Shown here: positions 1 through 10,353 of the stretch, one piece after another | Layout: every line of letters begins with the position of its first letter | How positions within the stretch are numbered: the first letter of the stretch is position 1 | Source of the DNA: Termitomyces sp. T153 | Lineage: Eukaryota; Basidiomycota; Agaricomycetes; Agaricales; Lyophyllaceae | Reading direction: 5' to 3' | Length of the DNA stretch: 64,000 nucleotides | NCBI GenBank assembly: GCA_018296165.2 | Contig: JACKQL020000023.1 | Coordinates: 682,001 to 746,000 of the forward strand | Made by a program: the position numbers and the translations under genes | The notes under the pieces: generated by a model | Databases searched by the model: none | What the model saw: only the letters and a program-made list of their open reading frames with translations | What the model was told of the DNA's origin: nothing

Positions 1-805
1 GCAATATCATGTAGATGATCCGGAACCTCAAATTTCAGCCCCAGACCCAAAGAAACTGGTCGGGACTGATCACCCCACACCCCGCCCCCTCAGTCATCAA
101 CACTCCGGAGCACACCAAAGCACCACTCGAACATGCCCGCCCACAGACGCAATACTCCGGAACACGACCCCGACCCAGACCAACTATGCTGCGAGGACGA
201 ACCTCGCCCCACCGACCCCCACCAATGAAGAGGGCCCCGCCACCTTTGCCACCAGCACCGACATAAGGGCCAGATCCCGGGAAGACCTCTGTCCCCCCCC
301 CGCCAACCGCATGGCCAAGAAGACCAAAGCCCCAAACCGCTGGACACCCGTGAAAGATTCAAAGGTCCGCCCTCCGATACCAACACGGCGCACGTCCCCG
401 CTGCAGACCAAAGAAAACCCCTACACCCCTGGTCAGAAATTCCAAGAATCAAATGCAATACAACACCCCGAAACACCACAGAACTCCACCGGACAACTCC
501 CACCACCCTCGCCAGACCCTGGGAGCCCTCCCTGCAATGCCCTGCCCCGTCCTGACAAACCCCAGGACTAGCCAGCACAGTCGGCACTAATGGGCGTAAC
601 CCCCGCCTCTGGATTCACTAGGGATTCAACTCCCTCTCACACCCCTGCATGTTTCGCTTACTTTGCCCTCATACAAACTAAAACCTCACTTCACATGCCC
701 AGGGACCAAGAAGAGGGCATGTTTGCGTACAAAAAAAAATTATATACAACAAGGCGAGGGAGGCGGCAAGTCCGAGAGCAACAAGAAACGAGGCCCACAC
801 CCATC
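1..805 (+). other. Element A sense tail and 3' spacer
   Basis: This is proline-, threonine- and serine-rich sense-strand sequence with short open stretches (15-266, 311-571) and no recognisable domain. A block at about 580-640 (reading L-M-G-V-T-P-A-S-G-F-T-R-D-S-T-P) is conserved in element B on the minus strand at about 20830-20897 (L-V-G-I-T-P-N-S-E-F-T-R-D-S-T-P). It is probably the end of the sense transcription unit. Function unknown. Confidence 0.45.
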
Positions 806-1817
806 TCACTCCCTCCCCGGACCCCCCGGCAACCCAACCCCCAGGTCAACTTCCATCTGGGCCCGCACCACCGCTAAGATCTCTGCCAACCCTGGCAATG
901 CCTCCCCCGCATCAACTGCCACCTCCCACCACAACCCCGGGGCCACCGCATTGCATCGCCGATGCCCCGCCAACAACCTCTCCAATCGCGCCATCCCCTG
1001 CTGCAACTCCGGAGGCTGAACTGCGGACCCCTGCATCAACCCGTCCTGAATCAACGCAAACGCCACGGAGGCACCGTCCAAGAGGACCTGATGCTCCCAC
1101 ACCCAGCCTAAACCCAGAAAATGAACCGTCAGTAACGAATGGAGGAACAGGAGACAACTCACAAAGGATCCCCGCGCGCCCCAAAGCAGCCTCGTTGGCC
1201 AACCAATCCTCCCTCCACCTTGCCGCCTCCAGCTCCACCCACAGCGCATCCCCCTCCAGAACTTGTCCCCACCCCTCCGCTTCCCCTGTGGGCTGCCCCT
1301 CCATCTGTGTCAGATGCTCCCGCAAGCCCTGCACCTCTAATGCTCGCTCTGTTGCCATGCGCACCGAAGTGTTCCTCTCCCACTCCATCGCTTCTTTCTC
1401 CATCTGTGCCACGTCACGGTCCTCCCTCGCCCGTTGGAGCTCACCCTCCCATACTGCCAATGACGTCGTCAAAGCCTCCACCTGCTTGCGAAGAAAGACC
1501 TCCGTGATCAAAGGAATAGGCGCAGGGGGACTCAACGACCGTTCCAAGGGAACGCCTGGGGTAGGAGAAAAAAGGGAAGACTCCGGAGGCCCCGCTGATG
1601 ACTCGCGCCCACGCAGCCTCTTGCTGGGTCCCGCCCCCGAGGGCAGGGAGGCTCGACGCTTCCCCCAAACCACCGCTGAGGACGCCCCCTTCCCCTTCGG
1701 CAACGCGGGACAAAACTTGGTCCGTTTCAGAACCCCCGGAAAATCCACCACCACCACCACCACGGACAACTCTACAAAAGCCCCGTCAATCATCCTGAAA
1801 AGACAAGTCGACACCAC
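806..1817 (-). CDS. Antisense accessory protein of element A (coiled coil)
   Basis: This gene lies opposite to the element's sense strand, just inside the 3' LTR. Exon 1 is 1817-1163. An intron at 1108-1162 starts GTGAGT, has a GTTACTGAC branch-like sequence and ends TTTAG. Exon 2 is 1107-806. The splice joins T to GC as a Cys codon and keeps the frame, giving about 318 aa. The N-terminal third is Lys/Arg/Ser/Pro-rich. The middle (about residues 110-200) is a charged heptad-like coiled coil (motif L-Q-R-A-R-E-D-R-D-V-A-Q-M-E-K). The C-terminal exon holds a V-W-E-H-Q-V-L-L-D-G-A-S motif. The same protein, with the same intron position, is recognisable in element B (20000-20525). The start is uncertain: M1 or a methionine 8 codons on; upstream open sequence (1818-2117) may belong to earlier exons. 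Function unknown; not a Gag or Pol domain. Confidence 0.6.
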
Positions 1818-2138
1818 TTACAACTCCGGTCCCTGATGCTAGCGCAGCGCCGATGCTCAAACTCCTCCCCCCCACTGTCGTACACCACCACCTTGTCCAA
1901 ATCGGCGGGAGAGACTACTGGATTGCTGGGGGAAGACATGACAAAATTTGGGAAGTTCCGGGGTATGTCCAAAGCTTTTAATTGATTGAGGAGAACCCTG
2001 ATGAAGTGGCGGCCGCGCTTCGACTTCGTCTCCCATGCTGCTATCACTCGCTGCAGATTGATCAATATTGCTTGGCTTTGACTCCCACGCCCTGCCGACC
2101 CCCATCCAGCTCCCCACATCTCGAAGGGTCTTGACGCT

Positions 2139-2151
2139 GAAGGGGGGGTGA
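2139..2151 (+). other. Polypurine tract of element A
   Basis: GAAGGGGGGGTGA lies immediately 5' of the LTR. This is the position of the plus-strand primer for reverse transcription and it fixes the element's orientation. Confidence 0.7.
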
Positions 2152-3297
2152 TGTCACGACCTGTCCCCTGAACCCCCGCACACCGTCCATCAACCCCCCG
2201 ACCCCCAAAAAACCCCCGACGCTCCGCCAAACTTCCGCCCATGCCCCTTGCCTATTTTGGCTAACTCCAATGCCTCCCCGGATAACTCCGACGGCCCCCT
2301 GGCCAACTTCGATGCCTTCCCCGCAGCCACTGACACTGACCCTGGATCTCCCGAACCCCGAGAACCACCCCCGCTGTTCCCAATCTTCGCCACCCATCAT
2401 CAACTCAACACCCTGGCTCCTCCAATCCATTCTGGAGTATCATGACAACCTCAGGGCGACCCGCGTTCCCCAATGATCCCATCAACGTATCAGTGCAGCC
2501 CAATCCTTGATCGCAACTGACACCTGCCCACTCCGTTGAGCTCCGCCAAGCCCTGCCGCTGCAGCCGACATACCCCGAAGTTCTCCGGTAGTCAGTATAT
2601 AAGTCGTCGAGTAGCTCTTTGTACTCTAGTCTTGATATTGCTTAATGTTACCTATGGTCTGATTGTTTCCTTCTCGTGCTTCGTGTTTTGTGTTTTGTGT
2701 CTTGTTTTCCTTATCTCAGTCTCCTGGTCTTATCTCAGTCTCCCGGTCTTGTCTTGTCTCCATTTTGTTATTGTTCTCATTATTGTTTTGTATCTCCACT
2801 CGAATCTACTCTTGTTCCATATCGACTCCATTCCATTTGTCTGACACTGTCTCAGTGACTCCATCCGGCCGTTGTGCCCAAGTCTTCATCAACCTTAATG
2901 ACCTCACGAACTCCGCAGTTACGATTACAAACCCCGACACTCTTTCACCAGGTCCAAACCTTGCTCTTTGCTTGGTCCTGGACTCCATCAACTCCAATTG
3001 ATCCCCCATCAAACCCCAGCTCTGCTCCCATTGATCACACAGCCACCTACTCCTTTGCTTCCGTGAATCTCCCATACGGTCTTCTGCCTGAACCCTGCCA
3101 AGACCGTCCGTTTCCTCGCAATCTGACTTCTCCAGACCTCCCCAGATCTGCCCGGATCACATCCCACCGACTATCCGCACAAACCATCAGTGCCCGGAAT
3201 GCTTTCGAGTGTTCGGTTACCAGTGCAAGGGGATCACGCCTGCCTAGTAAGGACTCGCCCAGTGCAGCTGAGCCCCCGAGGTCAGCGGAACCTGACA
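2152..3297 (+). repeat. 3' LTR of element A (1146 bp)
   Basis: Begins TGTCACGACC and ends GGAACCTGACA (TG...CA). It aligns along its length, in reverse orientation, with the CpG-depleted LTRs at 17593-18744 (1152 bp) and 38650-39973, and with the fragment at 25800-26660. The pyrimidine-rich U5-like stretch after 2640 follows the TATA box. Its right end at 3297 is the exact point where CpG density collapses. Confidence 0.85.
2596..2603 (+). promoter_or_regulatory. TATA box in LTR A
   Basis: TATATAAG inside the LTR, in sense orientation. The equivalent motif, also in sense orientation, is kept in the LTR at 17593-18744 on the minus strand (near 18282). Confidence 0.6.
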
Positions 3298-4840
3298 GAC
3301 CCCAATCAATGTGCAATACAGGGTCAATATCACTGAAGGCATTCCAAAGCAAGGTGACCTTCAACATATTCTGAATTTGAGCAAGGTCTTATCTTGCATG
3401 CTCAGCCTCCATATCATATTGCAGAAATTGTCAATTCTTCCTATCACCTCCATCAGTATGGACAATCATGAAACCCAAATTTGCCAAACTTCTCTTGATC
3501 TGCTTGAAAAAGCTCAAGGGTCTTGAAAAAGTCTGACTAACAGAAGCCTATTTTATCTGGATAGAGCTGCATTTGAAATGTTTGAGAGTTTTTTTTGAGA
3601 ATCCAAAAGGAGGTGTGTGGGGTCACCCTCTTTCTTGGTGTCACCTGAATGATGGCAAGTTAGGTTCTAACTAACACTATCCTTGAACAAAATTTTTGAA
3701 ATCAAATACCTTATCCAACATGGTCAATGTCCCAATTGTACCAAGCTTGCAGCAAAAAACACCTGGAATTCCCTTGTACAAGCTTGACAAAAAGTCCCAT
3801 ACAAAAAGTCCCACACAAATGGACATTCTTGTACCTTGAACAACTGATTTTAAGGCACAACACCCAAAAAGATATGATTTCAGTGGAAGAAGTCAGGGAT
3901 GGCCTTGATTTGTTCTTAGCTCTCATAGTCATGCAATCAAAATGGTCAAATTCTTACAGGGTGTCATCCCCATCCAGTATGTCCCCACCTCACCCCACAA
4001 CTGCCTTGCTCACTCACTTACCAACCCATCTAGCAACAAGTCTTCCAAACAAATAATCTCTTCCAACATGCACTCCAACACTACTAATTTCAAGTTCACC
4101 TACTCCATTGAAATCATTCCAATCTGTAAAGACGATCTCATCCTCATTCCCCCAAAGCAAGCAAAATACCTTTTCAACCTCTCCAACCTCTCCCCTCCCC
4201 CAATCTGCACCCATGTTGGCAACTCAGTCCACCTCATTGACCCAGCCACATTGCAATACTATTGGCATACTCTGTTTGATTCCCTTGCTACCATTATGGA
4301 TCTAGTGGAATTTACAGTCCTAGATGTCAAACCTGACCATTGCAAAACTCAAGACAAATTTGTCATGGCAGATGCCCAAGTTGTAGTGGCAAGCACATTC
4401 CATTTTTCTGCAGATACAGCAGACAACAATAAAATGATGGATTTTGATGTGCCCAGCTCCTCTACCAGCCAAATATACCACACTCATACCCACCTCAGAT
4501 TGATCCTGCAACCATGCAACACAGTCATGGGCTATCACCTTACCAATGCCAACTTCCACTCCTCTGACTTTGCTCTTCTGGGGCCTGGGCACATACCCAA
4601 CATCATCCTTGTGAAGAAAGCATACCTGAACCACAGAAAGAAGAGTAAAGCCCACACGTGGAGACTTTGCAGTATATCCAAGGAAGCTGGAGAAGAAGGT
4701 GAGATGGGTAATGCAAGGGGTGTTGTTGGAAGGCTTTGGAGACACAAGAAGGTGGATGGGGACTATGAACGTTCTTGAGAGATATTGAGGACCACTTGCT
4801 TCTTCAAGCTCTGGTACTAAAGCTAGTGAAGGCTTCTTTG
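3298..4840 (+). pseudogene. NMD3: Decayed NMD3 (60S ribosomal subunit export adapter)
   Basis: NMD3 is a nuclear export adapter that bridges the 60S subunit to the exportin. Pieces in order on plus: V-N-I-T-E-G-I-P-K-Q (about 3315); C-R-N-C then L-S-P-P-S-V-W-T-I (3420 on) and I-C-L-K-K-L-K-G-L-E-K-V; a zinc-binding H-G-Q-C-P-N-C-T-K-L-A-A-K-N-T (about 3720); K-V-P-H-K-W-T-F-L-Y-L-E-Q-L-I-L (3805 on); F-K-F-T-Y-S-I-E-I-I-P-I-C-K-D-D-L (4090 on); V-M-G-Y-H-L-T-N-A-N-F (about 4525); K-K-A-Y-L-N-H-R-K-K-S-K-A (4615 on). Lesions: a TGA at 3534-3536 where an Arg (CGA) is expected, several frameshifts including one after D-Y-E-R near 4770, and the first exon cut off by the LTR of element A at 3297. 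Many changes are CpG to TpG or CpA. The extreme C-terminus is not seen. Confidence 0.85.
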
Positions 4841-5049
4841 CTTCTCTCAGCAAAAAAAACAGTACATCCTTGTCTAAGAAATGCCACTGAAGATTGCTAC
4901 CAACCAACCAGCAAAGATTCTCACTAAACCCTCTCCAGCAAGTGCCACTTGCACCATCAATATACCCACTAGCCCCAAGACATCAATATAAACAGACAGA
5001 AAGCAGATATATATGAAAAGGGTGGTCAAGGAGGTTTTTGCATGTGACA
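4841..5049. other. No recognisable gene
   Basis: Short convergent spacer between the decayed NMD3 and PCNA copies. It may hold the degraded 3' end of NMD3. I see no repeat or domain. Confidence 0.4.
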
Positions 5050-6203
5050 TTAGTCATTGCCAATCTTAGGCATGAGATAGTACCAGATGTAACCCTGACC
5101 AAAGTCATACAATACCTGAGGAAGCTCTCAGACAAGTGCATACAGTATCCCATTGCTCATGATGAATTGCACATGACTAGACAAGCTAGTGCTCTTTGAG
5201 AAGTTGATGAGATATTTGAGAGAAAAGGTGAGCAAGACATGCAGATGCATCTCAATGCAAATGCCCTGTTCTTCTTTTTCTTCCTCCTTCTTGCCCTTGC
5301 ATTTCAATGACAAGGCTGTCTGGGCCTTCTTTGAGGGTTTGTTGGAGCTCAAGGACTGCAAATATATTGATAAGCTGTATTATTGAATATATAGCATGAA
5401 CCTTTTTGTGCTTTTTTCCACCCTCTTTGCTCTCCTCATCCTCCTTCTTCTCCTCCTCACCTTCATCATCCAAATTTGCCTTGAACTCATCATCACCATC
5501 CATTTCCCCATCCCCATCCATAGCTTCTTTGTCACTTGGGCACAAAAGAATGCTGCCATTGGCAGCCTCACCATCACTTGCAAAATGTACACCCTCCTTC
5601 AAAACTTCAATTTGCACACTCTTGCCAAGGAGAGAGAGGCCACACATGATGCATGTAAATTCAGATGAGGGCATTGTCACATGGGCATTGTAATCCATGT
5701 CTGGGATACCAAGAATGTTGGTGTTGATATTCATCAATTTCATGTCATATTCTGCTATATGGTAAGAGGCTGCAATGCACCCATCAGCAAGAGAAAAATA
5801 GACAAAAGTTCATTGAAACAGCATACATTTTGCCTCAAACACAAGATTAAGAATGTCAGCTTCATCTGCAGCTTTGATGGTACACTCATCATCATCTCTT
5901 GTGCACTTCAGCACCTTTGTGAAACTGTTGAGGTTAATACTGAGCAGCATGGGACAATTACAACAATAGTGCTTGAATCCCATTGCCTCCAGAAGAACAG
6001 ACATGAGCATGATGTGTGAGTTGTCCATGGCTTGCAATGTGATACCCTCTTCATTACACTTGAAATTTGCATCATCGACAAGCTCCTTGATAGCTGTTGG
6101 TCTCAATGAACTCAAGTTCAGGAGTGTGCATCCTCTAGTATTTGTACATACCATCAAGGAGTTTCTTTAAGATTCTAGCTTTGGAGAGTTTGGCTTCCAG
6201 CAT
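5050..6203 (-). pseudogene. PCNA: Decayed PCNA (DNA sliding clamp), full length
   Basis: PCNA is the ring-shaped processivity clamp for replicative polymerases. Exon 1 starts with the ATG at 6203 (M-L-E-A-K-L-S-K-A-R-I-L-K-K-L-L-D). Intron 6151-6094 starts GTATGT, ends CAG, and splices in frame into A-I-K-E-L-V-D-D-A-N-F-K-C-N-E-E-G. A second intron (about 5834 to 5776) also splices in frame into H-I-A-E-Y-D-M-K-L-M. Then come T-M-P-S-S-E-F-T-C-I, F-A-S-D-G-E-A-A-N-G-S, an acidic and lysine-rich insert (about 5560-5290) that itself holds a likely intron, L-T-F-S-L-K-Y-L-I-N-F-S-K-S, and the C-terminus G-Q-G-Y-I-W-Y-Y-L-M-P-K-I-G-N-D ending in TAA at 5050. One clear stop, TGA at 5128-5130, sits where CGA is expected. 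The copy is CpG-depleted and has several non-conservative changes, so I call it a pseudogene although most of the frame is open. Confidence 0.88.
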
Positions 6204-6840
6204 GGTGTTTACATGTCTTTAAGAGGTGAGGGAGGGATAGAAAGGTTTGTGCACAAAATGTGTGACCATCATGTGTCAAACTCTCTAATTACATCATCTC
6301 AAAAGCAATGACCTGGTGCATGCAACATGCACTGCTCAGTGCAAACTGAAGCAGCTTGAGATTGAGAAAGAACAGCACATAGCAGAAGCAGAGGCACTGA
6401 AGATGACAGAAGAATGTCCCTAGAATAATCTATGATTTTCAATTTTACTCATGTGACCAGGAACAGCAACAAATCCTTGACAACTCTTTCTAGTCGTTGA
6501 AGGTCAAATTCAGTGATTTAGATGGGCTTTTTTGGTCTGAAGTGCCACAGAAAAAAAGAGTCACTTTTCCAAACCAGACCTTTGTGGTTATCCCTCAGGA
6601 CCTTGCCTCCTTTGGACCTCACAATACTATTTGTGCTTCTGCATCTTTGTGGCCACATCCTAGGACCAGCCATTTGTCTCCTCATTTTTCTAGTCGCCGC
6701 TTTTTTCATCTCCATCCAGGTCTCCTACCCTTAGACATGCTCACTCCACTATGTCATCAAGGACAAGAATGAAAGCAATTCTGCACAATTAGTAGCCCGT
6801 CCTTCATCTTTGTGTATCCAAATATGTTGTAAATAAGTTT
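6204..6840. other. CpG-poor sequence, possible unidentified gene fragment
   Basis: Short open stretches only. Around 6330-6420 the plus strand reads K-L-K-Q-L-E-I-E-K-E-Q-H-I-A-E-A-E-A-L-K, which looks protein-like, and 6522-6734 reads as a hydrophobic segment. I cannot assign either. It belongs by composition to the same decayed block as NMD3 and PCNA. Confidence 0.3.
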
Positions 6841-7285
6841 ATTGATATAATTGTACATATTTTAAATGGATCAAAATTCACAATATTCTAAACACGATGA
6901 GCAAGTCTATGCGCGTGCGCTTGTCGTGCGCTGAGCGCCACACTTGTCGACGTGATATGTATTTCTAGACGGAGTTTCCCGGGAAACATTTTGAAGGTTT
7001 CTAATCAGTGTTTCTCAAGGAACCGTAAGAGTATTTTGTATCCGTTCTTTTAAATAAACATACGAAAAGTTACCTAAGAAACAGCATTTAGAAAATTAAC
7101 AATAATAACTGCAGAAAGATAAAAAGATACATGTTATGTATTGTTCGAAAAGCATAAGATAAACACTATGTTTCCTGAGTGTTCTTCAATAAAAAGTGAA
7201 GGAGATTTTTTTTATTTCTCTAGTAATATTTCAGGAGCACAAAACCTCTTTGTCTACTATTTTCGACATTATATTTAAACTGATT

Positions 7286-7341
7286 CTGGAGAAACACCTG
7301 TTAGAAACCACGTGACCTGTTTCTGACAGGTATTTCTCCAG
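7286..7341. repeat. Near-perfect hairpin, 23-bp arms
   Basis: The left arm at 7286-7308 (starting CTGGAGAAACACCTG) is the reverse complement of the right arm at 7319-7341 with two mismatches. The loop is 10 nt and contains CACGTG. No coding context; it could be a foldback element or a cruciform site. Confidence 0.6.
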
Positions 7342-7453
7342 ATTTTGCAACATTTCCCGAAGTGATTGCATGCGCACATAACTGAACACAAGACTACAAC
7401 GATATTTCCATCAATTCTGACAGTCAAGAAACGATCTCGGAGTCGATATGTTT

Positions 7454-7560
7454 GCGCCCTCACATTGTGTGGATCATCATCGTGAAATCATCCTTCTGTG
7501 AAGAACTCGGGCAGTACGGTGGTTCGAAACACGAAAACGCCCACAAGAGCAGTCGATAAT
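7454..7560 (+). repeat. Duplicated upstream block, copy 1
   Basis: Shares GCGCCCTCACATTGTG at its start and AACGCCCACAA(G/A)AGCAGTCGAT at its end with 8856-8960. The middles are similar with small gaps. It lies about 560 bp before the gene at 8121. It could be a shared promoter module or a short dispersed repeat. Confidence 0.6.
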
Positions 7561-8120
7561 CTGGGTTGATGACTGGTCATCATACAGCTCAATCAGTCTT
7601 CGACTGTTCGTTCACTGTTTTCTCTATGACCTTGGATCTTTGTGATGACCTTGGTCTTGGGTAGGAGTTGTTATGTATTCGATATTCTTTCAGGCACCTA
7701 CTACACATGTTCCATCCGCAGGTGAATCAACGTCTGAGAGATCCGTTTTTTGGTCAAGTTGACCGAATCAACAAGGTTGTCAGCAGGATGCCACTGGATC
7801 CCTGATCAACCATCTGATGCATCTGATGCGTACAACATATCATATGTGGCCACGACTTCATGATCTCTCGTCATCGCTAGTTGCCTTCAGTTGCCTTCAA
7901 GTCCCAATTCCGCTGTGCCTGATTCATCCCAGGTACATTTTCTCAAAGCTTCTCCGATCCGCTTTGAATGTTTTGCCAAAATAATCAATCAGTTCTGGCC
8001 TAGCAGGGTTCACAGTTGTACAATCACTTCGTGCGGACTGTGAGTCTCCTCTCTGTTCTTGTCTGAATTATGACCACCAATAGTTGTCAGACTTCAATTA
8101 TTACTCACTGAATAGTCATC

Positions 8121-8699
8121 ATGCCAGCCTACGACAGCTATTCCCACAATAGACCACTAGCCCTTGACGGTACTATCCATTATCCTTGGAGCATACCCCT
8201 CTTGACAGTCCGGAATATCGTCCAAGATTATTACGAAGAAAGACGGTCAAATTTCAAGACCAACGATAGTGATGACGAAACCAATAGCGACGATGAAACT
8301 AATAGCGAGGATGAGAGAAATATGTGGCATCTTATCAGCATCGAACGTCTACAGTATAACATAGACGTCAGGAGAGCATCCACACGGTCTTCCTTTAAGG
8401 AAAAAGGCTTTGATTATTCGAGAGAAGTGGAAGTTGAACACATCAAGATGTGGAGTAAGATGAGATCAGATGAGAAAGGACTATTGAGCCTGCCTCGTTT
8501 TTCATGGGTTGGTATGCTCTCGTGTTTCACTCGCCAAGTTTCTCTCACTATTGTTTAGACTATTAGTGAAGCGATAAAGCGTCGCAAGGAGATACGAGGA
8601 CCTGCGCCTAATGAACGTGGCTGGAAGGAAGAGGACAGATTCCTTGCGTTTCTCTGGTGCCTCGCTCGTTGTGGAAAGCTTTTCACGGTTGCTATATGA
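8121..8699 (+). CDS. Hypothetical protein with acidic repeat, two exons
   Basis: The ATG at 8121 follows a possible 5'-UTR intron (GTGAGT near 8039 to TAG near 8113). Exon 1 runs to about 8507 and exon 2 from 8559 to the TGA at 8697-8699. The intron ends CTCACTATTGTTTAG. The donor is either GTTGGT at 8508, which keeps frame, or GTATGC at 8512, which does not keep frame with the same acceptor; I chose the former. The product is about 175 aa. Residues about 48-70 hold an 18-bp tandem repeat encoding D-D-E-T-N-S. The second exon gives a basic then aromatic tail (K-R-R-K-E-I-R-G then G-W-K-E-E-D-R-F-L-A-F-L-W). No family recognised, and no signal peptide or membrane helix seen. CpG is retained, so it may be a live gene. 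Confidence 0.5.
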
Positions 8700-8855
8700 C
8701 ATACGATAGGCTTGTCCGAAAATCATCTTGTATCAATGGTCACAGTTCAATCGTCATACATTGTAAATGTGCATATACACAATTGAGGACAGGCACTACA
8801 AACAATATTTCCAGATCAGGCCAGCGATCACAGCTGCGGCGTTGAACGGCGCAAC

Positions 8856-8960
8856 GCGCCCTCACATTGTGGTTCAATCATTCTTCTATAACGAACTTTG
8901 ACTTCGGGCCGTAGGAAGGTCATTTGCAACATCAAAACGCCCACAAAAGCAGTCGATGAT
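8856..8960 (+). repeat. Duplicated upstream block, copy 2
   Basis: Second copy of the 7454-7560 block, ending about 150 bp before the ATG of the gene at 9112. Its position close to a start codon favours a promoter or 5'-UTR role, but that is inference. Confidence 0.6.
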
Positions 8961-9111
8961 AAATAGCAGCCTTATCCTAGGAAACCTTTAGGCTGGTCCT
9001 CCCCATATCTGCATTTCCTATTCCTTTGACATTGTTGTCCTCATATCGAACCCTCTTTACCACCTGATTTCACGTAAGGACTAGGTCACTCTCATCATGC
9101 GACATTGAATA

Positions 9112-10007
9112 ATGTCGTTCAAAGGATTTGCCATGACACGTATCCTTTTACTGTTGTTCGCCACATTGTCCCTATCTTCTCTAGTCATAGGGGCCGATGA
9201 GATATTCACCCTTTACCGCTGCGGAACTTCCAGCTCTGCGCTAGGAAAGAAAGACAAGGACTTACAGCGGCTCAAGATGAACTTTCTCGGGATTAATCCT
9301 AAGCAGCCTAATGATGAGAAAGAAAAAAAAATGACCACCGTAGTGATATCGAAGGGAATTCGCCCTGAAAGTCCTCATGAGGAAGAGGAGAATCCCCAGT
9401 CAGTTTACCGTCACAGTTTCTCTTCCTTTCCTCACTCTTCTCACCTTTTAGTGGTCTTTCAACCTTTAGGGACCTTGGCGTTAAGGAGTTCCAGGACTAC
9501 TGTTCATCGAAGGGCAAGTTCATATGGTCGTGAGTGGTATCACATTATATATAATCAGAGTTCATCAACTCTTGACCTAGCATCAAAAGCAATGAGGTCT
9601 CGTCTGTGAAAGACGGACAAGGCCGCCCCATCTTTGAGGCGTGCAAAGACTATCAACCAACATATCACGTCACCATTTTTCTGAGAGAAGACGCTGACGA
9701 TATCGGGAAAGTGTGGGACAACCTGGCTCGTTTGCCTTGGAAAAAAGAAGGGGCACTCAAGAACCTAGTCCCGGCAGTCCAAACATCGACGACGTTGGCA
9801 GCGACTCGCGCCCATTCGACACTTGTAGCTGCGGCTCCGATAACGACCAAGTTCGTCAGTGAACAGACGACATCGGGGTCGGGCCACAAGGTGGTTGCAG
9901 GTGGAGGGCAAAAGACAAAGAGGCATTTCTCTCGCAGTGTTCGGGAGATTATGTTGACAAGAATCGCAGAGAGAAGAAGGAAAAGGGAGCAGAAGAATGT
10001 TTTCTAG
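9112..10007 (+). CDS. Predicted secreted or ER-lumen protein, three exons
   Basis: Exons are 9112-9398, 9470-9529 and 9581-10007. Intron 1 (GTCAGT...CCTTTAG, 71 nt) and intron 2 (GTGAGT...GACCTAG, 51 nt) both keep the frame exactly, giving 257 aa. The joined middle reads N-P-Q-D-L-G-V-K-E-F-Q-D-Y-C then S-S-K-G-K-F-I-W-S-I-K-S-N-E. An N-terminal hydrophobic stretch (T-R-I-L-L-L-L-F-A-T-L-S-L-S-S-L-V-I-G-A) looks like a signal peptide. Either the first Met or Met8 (9133) could start it; Met8 gives the more typical signal. The mature part has few cysteines. Residues about 180-225 are Ala/Thr/Ser-rich, and the C-terminus is strongly basic (R-I-A-E-R-R-R-K-R-E-Q-K). No family recognised. CpG retention and clean splicing suggest a functional gene. 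Confidence 0.65.
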
Positions 10008-10353
10008 GCATCTAGCGTTGGTACATGGTCCGAGTGTAGCTAGCGTAGTGGTGTTTGTGTGGCACTGGTTGCAATAGCATGAACCATTTCGATGTACAGC
10101 TCGGAGCGGTCAGGAGAGAAATTACAGAAAAGACGAGAAGGGAGCAAATTGTTTCGATGTTGGAATTGCGAAAAACACGTCCGTCAGCGTGCTTGTTGAT
10201 ATTTGGCAACCAAGTTGCCATATAGTAAACTTGAGGGGCTAATTAACAACACTAATCTTGGCCAGAAATTCCCACAGAATTCGTCAATGGCCCAGGATAC
10301 TCTGAGAGATGATTGCTGTTTGATTGCTGTCAATAGGTCAAAGTCTCAGTCAG

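Larger units (their letters stand above)
1..3297 (+). mobile_element. LTR retrotransposon A, 3' part only (young, CpG-rich)
   Basis: Only the 3' end of the element is in the window: the end of the sense coding or spacer region, an antisense accessory gene, a polypurine tract and the 3' LTR. Sense is plus, shown by the purine tract at 2139-2151 directly before an LTR that starts TG and ends CA and has a TATA box in plus orientation. The same organisation, inverted and CpG-depleted, occurs in element B (17593-24000), which shows it is a family. CG is abundant here, unlike the flank at 3298, so this copy is much younger than the decayed NMD3 sequence it abuts. Ty3/Gypsy is inferred from relatives, because no pol domain of this copy is visible. 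Confidence 0.8.

Noticed and set aside
898..1836. 312-codon open frame on plus inside element A
   Set aside because: Composition is scrambled Pro/Ser/Thr from a GC-rich strand. The minus strand at the same place has a conserved coiled coil, a conserved intron and a homologue in element B.
1818..1844. 27-nt GTAAGT...TTTTCAG intron before the accessory gene of element A
   Set aside because: Too short for a fungal intron, and splicing gives an immediate stop.
4320..4907. 195-codon minus frame
   Set aside because: Shadow of the NMD3 relic, which is clearly on plus.
5396..5693. Ser/Leu/Phe-rich plus frames
   Set aside because: Antisense of the acidic/lysine-rich insert of the PCNA relic.
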